Source: Methylococcaceae bacterium NSP1-2
GTDB taxonomy: Bacteria > Pseudomonadota > Gammaproteobacteria > Methylococcales > Methylomonadaceae
NCBI GenBank assembly: GCA_002256685.1
Contig: NQJH01000039.1
Location: forward strand, 1 to 16,640
Length of the DNA: 16,640 nt
Reading direction: 5' to 3'
Part shown: piece after piece, positions 6,858 through 14,700 of the stretch
Position numbering within the stretch: the first letter of the stretch is position 1
Layout: each line of letters starts with the position of its first letter
The notes under the pieces: generated by a model
What the model was told of the DNA's origin: nothing
What the model saw: only the letters and a program-made list of their open reading frames with translations
The model's database searches: none
Translations under genes and position numbers: made by a program

Positions 6858-8251
6858 TTCCTGTCGTATTATCAGGCGGTTCAGGAACACGGCTGTGGCC
6901 GTTATCACGCGGACAATACCCTAAACAGTTTTTGCCCTTAGTGTCAGAACATACCTTATTGCAAGACACCCTGCTAAGATTATCCGGTATTGCCGATTTA
7001 CAAGCCCCGCTTGCCGTTTGTAACGAAGATCATCGTTTCATGATGGCAGAACAATTACGCGAAATTAATGCTCAACCAGCGGCGATTATTCTTGAACCTG
7101 TTGGTAAAAATACCGCCCCCGCTGTCGCAATGGCGGCATTAACGGCGAGTGAAGATGATATTTTATTAGTGTTGCCCGCCGATCATGTCATCACCAATAT
7201 TGAGGCGTTTCATGACGCTATCGCACACGCTAGAATATTGGCAGAGCAGGGGTTTTTAGTCACTTTTGGTATTGTTCCGACTGAACCTGAAACCGGTTAT
7301 GGCTATATTCAACGTGATACCATCCAGCAGGGTGTGGCGTTTAATGTCGCGGCTTTTGTGGAAAAACCCGACTTAGCCACTGCACAAAGCTATTTACAAA
7401 GTGGTGATTATTTTTGGAATAGCGGCATGTTTGTTTTTAAAGCGGCGTGTTTTTTAGCCGAATTAGAAAAATTCAATCCAATGATGTTGGCAGTGTGTCG
7501 TGAGGCATTGAATACCGCCGAAGTGGATGTGGATTTTGTCCGTGTCAATAAAGCCATTTTTTCCACCTGCCCTAGCGATTCTATCGACTACGCGGTGATG
7601 GAAAAAACCGACAAAGCCGTGGTGATTCCGCTGGATGCAGGTTGGAATGACATCGGTTCGTGGTCGGCGTTGTGGGATGTGACTCATAAAGACGCATACG
7701 GTAATGCAATTAGCGGTGATGTATTAACGCTCGATACCGAAAATTCATTTATTTATGCAGAACATAAACTGGTGACGGTGATTGGTGTGCGTGATTTAGT
7801 AGTCGTCGAAACGAAAGACGCGCTGATGATTGCCAGCAAAGACAAAGTTCAAGACGTTAAACACATTGTCGAGCAACTGAAAAAATCTAACCGTAAAGAA
7901 GCTGAAATTCACCGTAAAATATACCGACCGTGGGGACATTATGATTTAGTCGATGAAGGTGAACGTCATCATACTAAGCGTATCGTCATCAAACCAAAGG
8001 CTAAATTATCGGTACAAAAACATCATCACCGCGCTGAACATTGGGTGGTTGTCAAAGGCACCGCACTGGTCAGTAAAGGTGATGAAACCGTATTAATTAC
8101 CGAAAATGAATCTATTTACATTCCTGTGGGTGTGATTCATAGCCTTGAAAATCCAGGTGTTATTCCCTTGGAAATTATCGAGGTTCAATCGGGTAGTTAT
8201 TTAGGCGAAGATGATATTGTTCGTTTTTCTGATCAATACGGACGTATTTAA
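6854..8251 (+). CDS. manC: Mannose-1-phosphate guanylyltransferase / mannose-6-phosphate isomerase
   Basis: A 465-residue bifunctional enzyme of the ManC/AlgA/XanB type. The N-terminal nucleotidyltransferase carries GGSGTRLWPLSRGQYPKQF (8-26), FVEKPD (168-173), and GDYFWNSGMF (184-193); it makes GDP-mannose from mannose-1-phosphate and GTP. The C-terminal cupin from about 355 carries the type II phosphomannose isomerase signature QKHHHRAEHWVVVKGTA (388-404), interconverting fructose-6-phosphate and mannose-6-phosphate. The ATG overlaps the cysC stop as ATGA and has its own AAGGA (6843-6847) six bases upstream, so translation is coupled but also independently primed. GDP-mannose feeds exopolysaccharide, O-antigen or glycoprotein synthesis. 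algA or xanB are possible alternative names. Confidence 0.94.
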   Translation: MIPVVLSGGSGTRLWPLSRGQYPKQFLPLVSEHTLLQDTLLRLSGIADLQAPLAVCNEDHRFMMAEQLREINAQPAAIILEPVGKNTAPAVAMAALTASEDDILLVLPADHVITNIEAFHDAIAHARILAEQGFLVTFGIVPTEPETGYGYIQRDTIQQGVAFNVAAFVEKPDLATAQSYLQSGDYFWNSGMFVFKAACFLAELEKFNPMMLAVCREALNTAEVDVDFVRVNKAIFSTCPSDSIDYAVMEKTDKAVVIPLDAGWNDIGSWSALWDVTHKDAYGNAISGDVLTLDTENSFIYAEHKLVTVIGVRDLVVVETKDALMIASKDKVQDVKHIVEQLKKSNRKEAEIHRKIYRPWGHYDLVDEGERHHTKRIVIKPKAKLSVQKHHHRAEHWVVVKGTALVSKGDETVLITENESIYIPVGVIHSLENPGVIPLEIIEVQSGSYLGEDDIVRFSDQYGRI

Positions 8252-8283
8252 TATTTTTATAATTAATAAAGGAATCATATTTA

Positions 8284-9174
8284 ATGAGTACCATCACTAA
8301 AGTAACCAAAGCCGTATTTCCTGTTGCAGGTTTAGGAACGCGTTTCCTACCAGCGACTAAAGCAAGCCCTAAAGAAATGTTACCCATTGTTGATAAGCCC
8401 TTGATTCAATACGCAGTGGAAGAAGCCGTTGCGGCAGGTATTGATACCATGGTGTTTATTACCGGACGTAGCAAAAACGCGATTATCGAACATTTCGATA
8501 AAGCCTACGAATTGGAAACTGAGCTAGAAGCCAAAGGAAAAACTGAATTGTTAGCTTTACTTCGTGGCATTGTGCCGCCGAATATTTCGTTCGTTTTTAT
8601 TCGCCAACCTGAAGCACTAGGGCTAGGTCATGCGGTGTTGTGTGCTAGACCTGTTATTGGTGATGAGCCGTTTGCCGTCATTCTAGCTGATGATTTGATT
8701 GAAGATGAAGGACGTGGCTGTATTGCACAAATGGTTAAACTGTACGAAGAAAAACACACCTCTATTCTGGGTGTTGAACGGGTTGACCCCTCAGAAACAG
8801 GTAGTTACGGCATAGTCAGAACCACTGAAAGTTCAGGCACATCCGCACCCATTGAATTGATTGTGGAAAAACCCAAGCCAGAAAATGCCCCCTCTAACTT
8901 AGCCGTTGTGGGTCGTTACATTTTAACGCCTGCCATTTTCGATAAACTTAAAAATACTGGCAGAGGCGCGGGTGGTGAAATTCAACTCACCGATGCGATT
9001 GCTGATTTATTAAAAGACGAACAGGTGTTGGCGTATGAATTTGAAGGCAAGCGTTATGATTGTGGCTCGAAGTTAGGTTTTTTAATTGCGACCGTTGAGC
9101 ATGGGTTAATACATAAAGACTTGAAAACTGATTTTTTAGCGTATTTAAAAACACTGATGCAAAAGCTGTCATAA
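8284..9174 (+). CDS. galU: UTP-glucose-1-phosphate uridylyltransferase
   Basis: A 296-residue bacterial UDP-glucose pyrophosphorylase, making UDP-glucose from UTP and glucose-1-phosphate. Motifs: FPVAGLGTRFLPATKASPKE (12-31), LPIVDKPLIQY (33-43), VEKP (194-197), VGRYIL (209-214), GGEIQLTDAI (230-239), and KRYDCGSKLGF (256-266). Length is typical for GalU. It starts 32 bases after manC with AAAGGA at 8268-8273, a slightly long 10 bases from the ATG; no terminator is seen between them, so it is probably the last gene of the operon. Downstream lies an inverted pair of REP-like elements (9188-9253). Confidence 0.95.
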   Translation: MSTITKVTKAVFPVAGLGTRFLPATKASPKEMLPIVDKPLIQYAVEEAVAAGIDTMVFITGRSKNAIIEHFDKAYELETELEAKGKTELLALLRGIVPPNISFVFIRQPEALGLGHAVLCARPVIGDEPFAVILADDLIEDEGRGCIAQMVKLYEEKHTSILGVERVDPSETGSYGIVRTTESSGTSAPIELIVEKPKPENAPSNLAVVGRYILTPAIFDKLKNTGRGAGGEIQLTDAIADLLKDEQVLAYEFEGKRYDCGSKLGFLIATVEHGLIHKDLKTDFLAYLKTLMQKLS

Positions 9175-9187
9175 GTAGTTTTTAACA

Positions 9188-9253
9188 GGAGTAAAACAGC
9201 TTTAGCTGTTGCTAAATCAATAGTAATGGCAATAGCTGAAGCTATTGGACTCC
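9188..9253. repeat. Inverted pair of REP-like palindromes (REPIN-like module)
   Basis: Two 25-base elements face each other: 9188-9212 and 9229-9253, separated by 16 bases. Each is a palindrome (AACAGCT/AGCTGTT, stem at 9195-9210; AATAGCT/AGCTATT, at 9231-9246) with a GGAGT head pointing outward. Reverse-complementing the second gives 20 of 25 matches to the first. Two of the five differences are a compensated pair (T-A to C-G) that keeps the stem. The second element is identical over 24 bases to 3884-3907. The arrangement is that of REP doublets mobilised by RAYT-type transposases; no such transposase is in the window. Confidence 0.75.
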
Positions 9254-9284
9254 AAAACCATTCGACCAACAAAAGGCTCATCTA

Positions 9285-9952
9285 ATGGATAAACAATCAT
9301 CAATAGCAATGGCTATATTGGGACTTACGCTTGCACTGGGCATGTCTAGTGCGGCATTTATTCTCGGTGTGCAAGCCAAAAAAGCGGTGTGACTGCCCCT
9401 GATTTTGCTCAGGCACTGGCTAAACTACGCGGCGAACGTCCTGCACTCGATAAATTTTTACTCGACCACGCGATTGATAAAGCAGGCTGGCAAGAAGGCA
9501 ATGAATTTGTTTCTCCACACATGGAAGATGTTCCTCTACCTGATGGCGGTACTAAATCAGTACAAAACGGTTTTGATGCCCATCAAGATATAGTGACTAA
9601 TAGTCAGGATTTAGCGAAAGTAGTGACGGCTAACAAGGATTTTCTGGGCTTACAAGCTGAAGGTCATCCCTTTTACGCAGATCCCCCGTTGTATCTGGTC
9701 AGTAATTTGGAAGACATAAAAATGTCGCTAATCAGTGCGGCAACTGAAAATGCCCGCAAACGTGCCAATGAATTCACTAAACACGATGGCGTTAGTGTTG
9801 GCGTGATGCGTTCTGCCTCGCAAGGTGCTTTTTACATACTGGCAGCGGGTGCAAATGCTGAAACCGATGATTACGGCGGTGTTTATGATAAATCCACCAT
9901 CAATAAAGTTGCCAAAGTGGTGGTGACGATTGTTTATAACATTGAATCATAA
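9285..9952 (+). pseudogene. SIMPL-domain (DUF541) protein gene broken by a deletion and frameshift
   Basis: The first frame (ATG 9285, stop 9390-9392) encodes 35 residues with a hydrophobic anchor (AMAILGLTLALGMSSAAFIL) ending in VQAKKAV, exactly how SIMPL/DUF541 proteins start; AAAGG lies at 9272-9275. The SIMPL body continues in another frame from 9389. The two parts are in family order, but the first conserved strand after the anchor (typically RYVTVKGLAEREVKAD-like, about 25-30 residues) is absent at the junction. The simplest reading is an out-of-frame deletion near 9389. The two frames overlap as GTGA, so a genuine two-gene arrangement cannot be excluded. Confidence 0.6.
9389..9952 (+). 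CDS. SIMPL-domain (DUF541) protein body without its anchor
   Basis: An open frame of 187 codons beginning with GTG. The C-terminal half is typical of SIMPL/YggE-like proteins: an alanine-rich helix (AATENARKRANEF, about 112-124), then GVSVGVMRSASQGAF, and the end strand STINKVAKVVVTIVYNIE. SIMPL proteins are usually anchored or periplasmic; their biochemical role is poorly defined. As it stands the product would lack any export signal and the first strand of the fold. It is therefore probably nonfunctional, unless rescued by frameshifting at the overlap with the 35-codon leader frame. The stop is followed after 3 bases by a palindromic repeat. Confidence 0.7.
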   Translation: MTAPDFAQALAKLRGERPALDKFLLDHAIDKAGWQEGNEFVSPHMEDVPLPDGGTKSVQNGFDAHQDIVTNSQDLAKVVTANKDFLGLQAEGHPFYADPPLYLVSNLEDIKMSLISAATENARKRANEFTKHDGVSVGVMRSASQGAFYILAAGANAETDDYGGVYDKSTINKVAKVVVTIVYNIES

Positions 9953-9955
9953 ATC

Positions 9956-9983
9956 GTAGAGACGTTGCATCGCAACGTCTGTA
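9956..9983 (+). repeat. 28-nt palindromic intergenic element, copy 2
   Basis: The arms are AGACGTTGC (9960-9968) and GCAACGTCT (9972-9980). It matches the reverse complement of 178-205 at 26 of 28 positions; the two differences are in the centre. It begins 3 bases after the SIMPL stop codon and ends 13 bases before the start of the PLP-enzyme gene, so it fills nearly the whole gap and occupies the place where a Shine-Dalgarno would normally sit. Confidence 0.85.
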
Positions 9984-9996
9984 CATCGATAGCCTA

Positions 9997-10914
9997 ATGC
10001 ACCCCGAACTAATTAAACTGGAACAAAGTTTTCAGCCCTCGATATTGACAAAAATCACTGATCCCCTGCTTGAGCCATATCAAATTGAATTATGGCTTAA
10101 GCGTGATGATTTATTACACCCAATTATTTCTGGCAATAAATGGCGCAAACTTAAATATATTTTGAATCACGCACTGAGCTTAGGCGCGGATACCCTTATC
10201 AGCATGGGCGGCGCGTATTCTAATCATTTACACGCGCTGGCTTATGTGGGCAAGGTATTGGGTTTAAAAACCATAGGCTTAATTCGTGGTGAACCCGCAG
10301 CAAACTTAACACCTACGTTATTGGATATGCAGCACTGGGGTATGGAATTACGCTTTGTTTCGCGTTCTGAGTATCGATTGCTTAGACAGTATAAACACTG
10401 GGCTGATTTGCCCGATTTAACAGCAGGGCAATATTGGTTACCCGAAGGTGGGGCGCAAGCATTGGCGTTACAAGGCGCGGCAGAATTGGTGCAGGAAATT
10501 GATATACCTTATGACACGCTGTGTGTGCCTTGTGGCACGGCTACAACATTAGCAGGATTGGTGAATGCACTCGATGACACGATAGAGGTGCTGGGTTTTG
10601 CGGCATTAAAAAATGCGGGATTCTTAACGGCGGATGTGAATGCGTTGTTGCCTCAGTCCCGCACTAACTGGCGTATAAATTTAGATTATCATTTTGGTGG
10701 TTTTGCCAAAACTAATGCGCCGCTTCTAGCATTTATTGACCAGTTTGAAGCGAGTACACAGATTCCATTAGAAGCCGTGTACACGGGAAAAATGTTGTAT
10801 GGTCTCTATGACTTGATTCAAAAACAGACTTTCAAACCGAATCAACGCATTATCGCCGTGCATACGGGGGGATTGCAGGGTAAACGTGGACTACTTACAG
10901 ACGCTAACTGTTAA
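9997..10914 (+). CDS. PLP-dependent enzyme, D-cysteine desulfhydrase / ACC deaminase family
   Basis: A 305-residue fold-type II PLP enzyme. KRDDLLHP (35-42) is followed by SGNKWRKLKY (45-54), where K48 aligns with the Schiff-base lysine of ACC deaminase (GGNK). Then come GGAYSNHLHA (71-80), PEGGAQALALQG (149-160), the phosphate-binding CGTATTLAG (179-187), VYTGKMLYGL (261-270) and HTGGLQG (289-295). Family members cleave D-cysteine to pyruvate, sulfide and ammonia, or deaminate ACC; the sequence alone does not settle which. Length is slightly short for the family. No Shine-Dalgarno is visible before the ATG because a palindrome fills the gap. The stop overlaps the convergent lipoprotein stop by four bases (TTAA, 10911-10914). 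Confidence 0.85.
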   Translation: MHPELIKLEQSFQPSILTKITDPLLEPYQIELWLKRDDLLHPIISGNKWRKLKYILNHALSLGADTLISMGGAYSNHLHALAYVGKVLGLKTIGLIRGEPAANLTPTLLDMQHWGMELRFVSRSEYRLLRQYKHWADLPDLTAGQYWLPEGGAQALALQGAAELVQEIDIPYDTLCVPCGTATTLAGLVNALDDTIEVLGFAALKNAGFLTADVNALLPQSRTNWRINLDYHFGGFAKTNAPLLAFIDQFEASTQIPLEAVYTGKMLYGLYDLIQKQTFKPNQRIIAVHTGGLQGKRGLLTDANC

Positions 10915-11171
10915 TCGTCATGGTGTTTATTTTTATGCTGACCTTTATGTTTGCCATTATCGTGATGCTCGTGGTAGTCCCTGTTATTGCTATAGTAAGT
11001 ATTTGGCTGCTTATTATAATAGAGCTGTTGATAATTGCCGCCATGACGCGGCGCAGGGGACGTATTAACACCATAAGGAACGGGAATGTAATGCTGAACA
11101 TCGTAAGCACAAGCATTTAGCATAAGCGGTAAGGAAATTAACAGTATTTTTTTAGTAATCGATGTCATCAT
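10911..11171 (-). CDS. Small Tyr/His/Asn-rich lipoprotein
   Basis: An 86-residue predicted lipoprotein: a basic start (TKK), a hydrophobic stretch and the lipobox LNAC with the lipidated cysteine at residue 21. The residue after Cys is Ala, so outer-membrane sorting is expected. The mature part is low-complexity, rich in Tyr, Asn and Gln, and ends in a His/Lys/Asp tail (HHDNGKHKGQHKNKHHDD), which may bind metal. The signal peptide closely resembles that of the next lipoprotein (shared LMLNAC), suggesting paralogues. Two ATGs stand in tandem, with GGA just upstream. No known function. Confidence 0.7.
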   Translation of the reverse strand: MMTSITKKILLISLPLMLNACAYDVQHYIPVPYGVNTSPAPRHGGNYQQLYYNKQPNTYYSNNRDYHEHHDNGKHKGQHKNKHHDD

Positions 11172-11245
11172 GGTTTCCGGATAAAGAGTTTCAGCGTTAA
11201 GAATACAAAATATTAACTGAATACTAGCTGAACAACGCCATCGTT

Positions 11246-11272
11246 TTATACTTTTTTTGCTCGTAAGTATAA
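11246..11272. promoter_or_regulatory. Inverted repeat upstream of the small lipoprotein gene
   Basis: TTATACTT (11246-11253) and AAGTATAA (11265-11272) form a perfect 8-bp inverted repeat around an 11-base centre, about 75 bases upstream of the 86-residue lipoprotein start. It is not followed by a T-run on the minus strand, so an operator or 5' leader structure is more likely than a terminator. Chance occurrence in AT-rich DNA is possible. Confidence 0.3.
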
Positions 11273-11339
11273 GCGAGGTTTATAAACTGAAACTTAATCA
11301 ATGTATTAGACTTATAAAACAGATTTAATTATTGAATAG

Positions 11340-11651
11340 TTAATGGCGACGATAACCTCCGTGGCTGCCTCCACCCCAGTTGCCGCCGCGCGAAGGATTA
11401 TTGTAGAAAGGTTGCTGATAGCTACGATTGTAAAAAGGTTGCTGATAGTGACGATTGTAAAAAGGTTGCCGATAGTAACGATTGTAAAAAGGTTGCTGAT
11501 AGTAACGATTGTAAAAAGGTTGCTGATTGTAATAGTAAGGACCTGACACCACTCCAACGCTATAACCATAAGAGCCATAGTGAGTGTAAAGTGGATCAAC
11601 CACACAGGCATTCAGCATCAGTGTTAAACAGATACATAATATTTTGTTCAT
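11340..11651 (-). CDS. Small lipoprotein with five tandem 9-residue Tyr/Gln/Phe repeats
   Basis: With the start at the ATG 11649-11651 the product is 103 residues. The frame is open nine codons further (11678), but that start would lie inside the terminator hairpin, and MNKILCICLTLMLNAC is a complete lipoprotein signal with Cys16. The mature part has five units of QQPFYNRYY type with Y/H/S variation, then a Gly-rich tail (GGNWGGGSHGGYRRH). Such Tyr/Gln/Asn-rich, low-complexity surface lipoproteins may be structural or self-associating; this is inference. It lies directly downstream of the giant adhesin gene on the same strand, and upstream of its likely paralogue at 10911-11171. Confidence 0.72.
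   Translation of the reverse strand: MNKILCICLTLMLNACVVDPLYTHYGSYGYSVGVVSGPYYYNQQPFYNRYYQQPFYNRYYRQPFYNRHYQQPFYNRSYQQPFYNNPSRGGNWGGGSHGGYRRH
11401..11535. repeat. Five tandem 27-bp repeats within the lipoprotein gene
   Basis: Five contiguous units of exactly 27 bases begin at 11401, 11428, 11455, 11482 and 11509. Units 2 to 4 differ from each other by one or two bases; units 1 and 5 are more diverged at the outer edges. Because 27 is a multiple of three, copy-number change keeps the reading frame and would only alter the number of 9-residue units. Units 3 and 4 differ at a single base, suggesting recent duplication. Confidence 0.92.
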
Positions 11652-11662
11652 GGTTGTATTCT

Positions 11663-11702
11663 CAATAAAAACAAACAAGCCCCAATGAAAGGAAGGGGCT
11701 TG
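11663..11702 (-). terminator. Rho-independent terminator of the RTX adhesin gene
   Basis: On the minus strand an 8-bp GC-rich stem (CAAGCCCC and GGGGCTTG, 11695-11702 with 11676-11683) around an 11-base loop is followed by TTTGTTTTTATTG. It lies about 30 bases past the adhesin stop codon. It is also within the leader of the lipoprotein gene starting at 11651, so that gene needs readthrough or a promoter within or just before this hairpin. Confidence 0.85.
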
Positions 11703-11732
11703 CTGACAGGCAATGTTATAAAGAGTGTCTAT

Positions 11733-14700
11733 TTAAACAATCCATACCGCACTATTTCCTAAACCTGTGCTGTTGACACTGTTAGCAGTTACACCGACCA
11801 ATTCCACTAAAGTATCAGTCACGTCGCCATCTTGGAAAACGAAAGTATTGCCTTCGGACACAAACGCAACGGTATCATGTCCTGTGATATTGGCTTGTAA
11901 ATAGCTGAACACGTTGGCTAAGTTAGTCGCAGTGATAGTGAGTGAATTGGTATAATTGTCAATGTTGGCAAAACTAATAATGCCATCGCTGATGTGATGG
12001 CTCTTAATATTGCCTGCATCGCTACCATTTACCGCATTTGCATTAGTGGCAATGTTGGTAGTGGCTAAATCGATATTATCAACACCTAGGGTATTAATAG
12101 TCCCTGTCCCCAATGTAAAGCTTTGTGCTACATCATAATGATTAATCAAGCTGTCGCCTGTGGCAATACGCAGGGTATCAGTTGCGGCAGTTGTTTCTGT
12201 AAGATTGTAACTATCTTTATCAAGCCCACCAATGAGTATATCTGCACCGTTACCACCCAGCAGGGTATCAGCACCTGCTTGACCATCGAGAATATTATTA
12301 GTGTAATCGCCCGTTAAATGATTATCCAGCACGTTACCTGTGCCACTATTATCGTTACTACCAAAAAATCCATTACGGAGAATCAGATTCTCAACATTAG
12401 CTGTTAAAGTGTAGGAGATACTTGAATACACCGTATCTATACCTTCATTAGCATACTCTTCGACCACATCGCCGACATTGAATATATAATATAAATCATT
12501 ACCTTCACCACCCAATAGGGTGCTAGTACTACGAAAATTACTCTCGAGAATGTCATCACCACCCAGACCATAGAGAATAGCATTAGCATGAATATACATA
12601 CGACCATAAGCTTGTAAATGATTATTTAGCTCGTTACCTATGCCTGTCATAACAGGTGAGACAGGTTTCTCAAGATTGACTTTCAGATTTTCAATATTGG
12701 TAGTTAATGTGTAGGAAGCAAGACTTGAAAAAACAGTATCCACACCTTCGCCAGCAAGCTCTTTGACCACATCGCCGATATTATCAACAGAATAATCATC
12801 ATCACCTGCACGACCTGCCATAAAATCTGCCCCCCCTTTACCATTAAGATAATTGTCACCTGCGTTGCCGTGAAGCTTATCGCCTTGCGCCGTACCAAGC
12901 ACATTTTCGATACTAGAAACAGTGATTTTTCCGTTGGCATCAGCCCAAGTGAAATTATCTGCTACGCGGTAGTAGGTGTTAGCCGTTCCTGCTCCCAAAT
13001 CGACATTAACGCCTGCACCTTCGGCAGTGCGTCGTCCAGCCGTGTAGCTATCTGACTGACTGAAATTAAGTAAGTCAATACCATCGCCGCCTCTGTAATC
13101 ACCTGCCCCGTAAAAGCCTCGAGACAAAAAGTTGTCGTTGCCAGCATCACCTTTCAGTACGTCTATCACGCCAGCATTGTAAACATCGGATACCCCACCA
13201 TCCAGCGTATCGTTACCGAGACCACCGTTTAGGTTGTCTGACCCCGCGCCACCATCGAGAATATTGTTAGCACTATTGCCGAGTATGTAGTTGTCTCTTG
13301 CATTACCCGTGCCATTAATTGCTGCGCTGCCTGTGGTGAGAATTAGATTCTCAACGTTGGCTGTTAAACGGTAAGAAATACTGGAATAAACCGTATCATT
13401 ACCTTCGCCAGCACGCTCTTTGACCACATCGCCTATGTTATCAACATAGTAGGTGTCGTTACCCGCATGACCGACCATAAAGTCAGCACCCGCACCACCA
13501 TCAAGAATATTGTTCCCCGCGTTACCGTACAGCTTGTTATCTTGGATATTACCAAACCCATTGAGATTAGCCGTACCCAGTAGATGAAGTTCTTCAACAT
13601 TGGCTTCTAGGGTGCGGTTGGTCGTTGATAGCACAGAATCCAAACCGTTGTTGGTAGACTCAACAATAACAGCACCCTCATTACCAACATAATAGTTATC
13701 GTCACCGCCTAAACCTTCGAGTTGGCTATCAATAAGATTACTAGTTAGGTGATTATTCAGTGCATTACCGCCGCCCACAACAATTCTTCCCTCACCCCAA
13801 CCAATGCCACCGCCCAACAGAACCAGATTTTCAACATTATCAGCTAAGGTGTAACCTGCACTTGCATAAACCGTATCCTCACCTTCATTCTTGTTTTCTA
13901 TAATCACATCATTAACGGTGCTATAAGCATTAACATAATAGCTATCATCTCCCACACCACCTATCAAAGTATTACCTCCGCTCTTACTATGATAACTAAT
14001 TAATGTGTCATCACCTGCCAATCCATAGAGCGTACCAGAACCTGTTGATATTGTAGTTATGATAGTCAAGTTATTATCCAACTTATTACCTATGCCCATA
14101 GCATGATAACCACCACCATGTATCAGATTTTCAACATTATCAGGCAAGGTATAAGAGTTGGGACGATCAGGATCTGAATAAACCCAGTAATAAACGGTAT
14201 CCACTCCTTCACCCCCGCGCTCTTTGACCACATCACTCACATTATCGACTCTATAAGTATCGTTACCTGTGCCACCGCGCATGAAGTCCACACCCGTTGC
14301 ACCTGAGTCGCCACGCCAATAATCGCCACCTCGATAGTCAAGCCAGTCATCACCAGCCCCCCCGTTAAGCGTGTCATTACCTGCCCCGCCAATCAGAATA
14401 TCATTCCCTGCCAAACCATTAATAATGTCATCACCCGCTAAACCATCAAATTTGTCATCACCCAATGTGCCAGTCAATTGGTCATTACCATTAGATTCTG
14501 TTTTGCCAATTTGTGCGATGTTAATGGTCAATGGCTTGTAGTCAGTCAGTAAGCCATCCGACACCGTAACCGTAAAATTAATGCGTGCATTCGACGTTAA
14601 AGCTTCAATCCCACCATCATTAGGAATAAACTCATATGCCCCTGTCGCTTTGGCGACATCAAATCTTCCGTACAGATTGCTCGTGTAGATATGACCATAA

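Noticed and set aside
8258..8263. TATAAT box between manC and galU as a galU promoter
   Set aside because: No acceptable -35 box lies 16-18 bases upstream and the gap is generally AT-rich, so the match is probably chance.
11401..11535. CRISPR-like array
   Set aside because: The units are directly adjacent without unique spacers and lie inside a coding frame.
11312..11611. Alternative frames with repeats (NLFTIV on the minus strand; IVKRLL on the plus strand at 11343-11546)
   Set aside because: These are other-frame readings of the 27-bp repeats, which stay open because 27 is divisible by three. The frame with a lipoprotein signal and lipobox is the real one.
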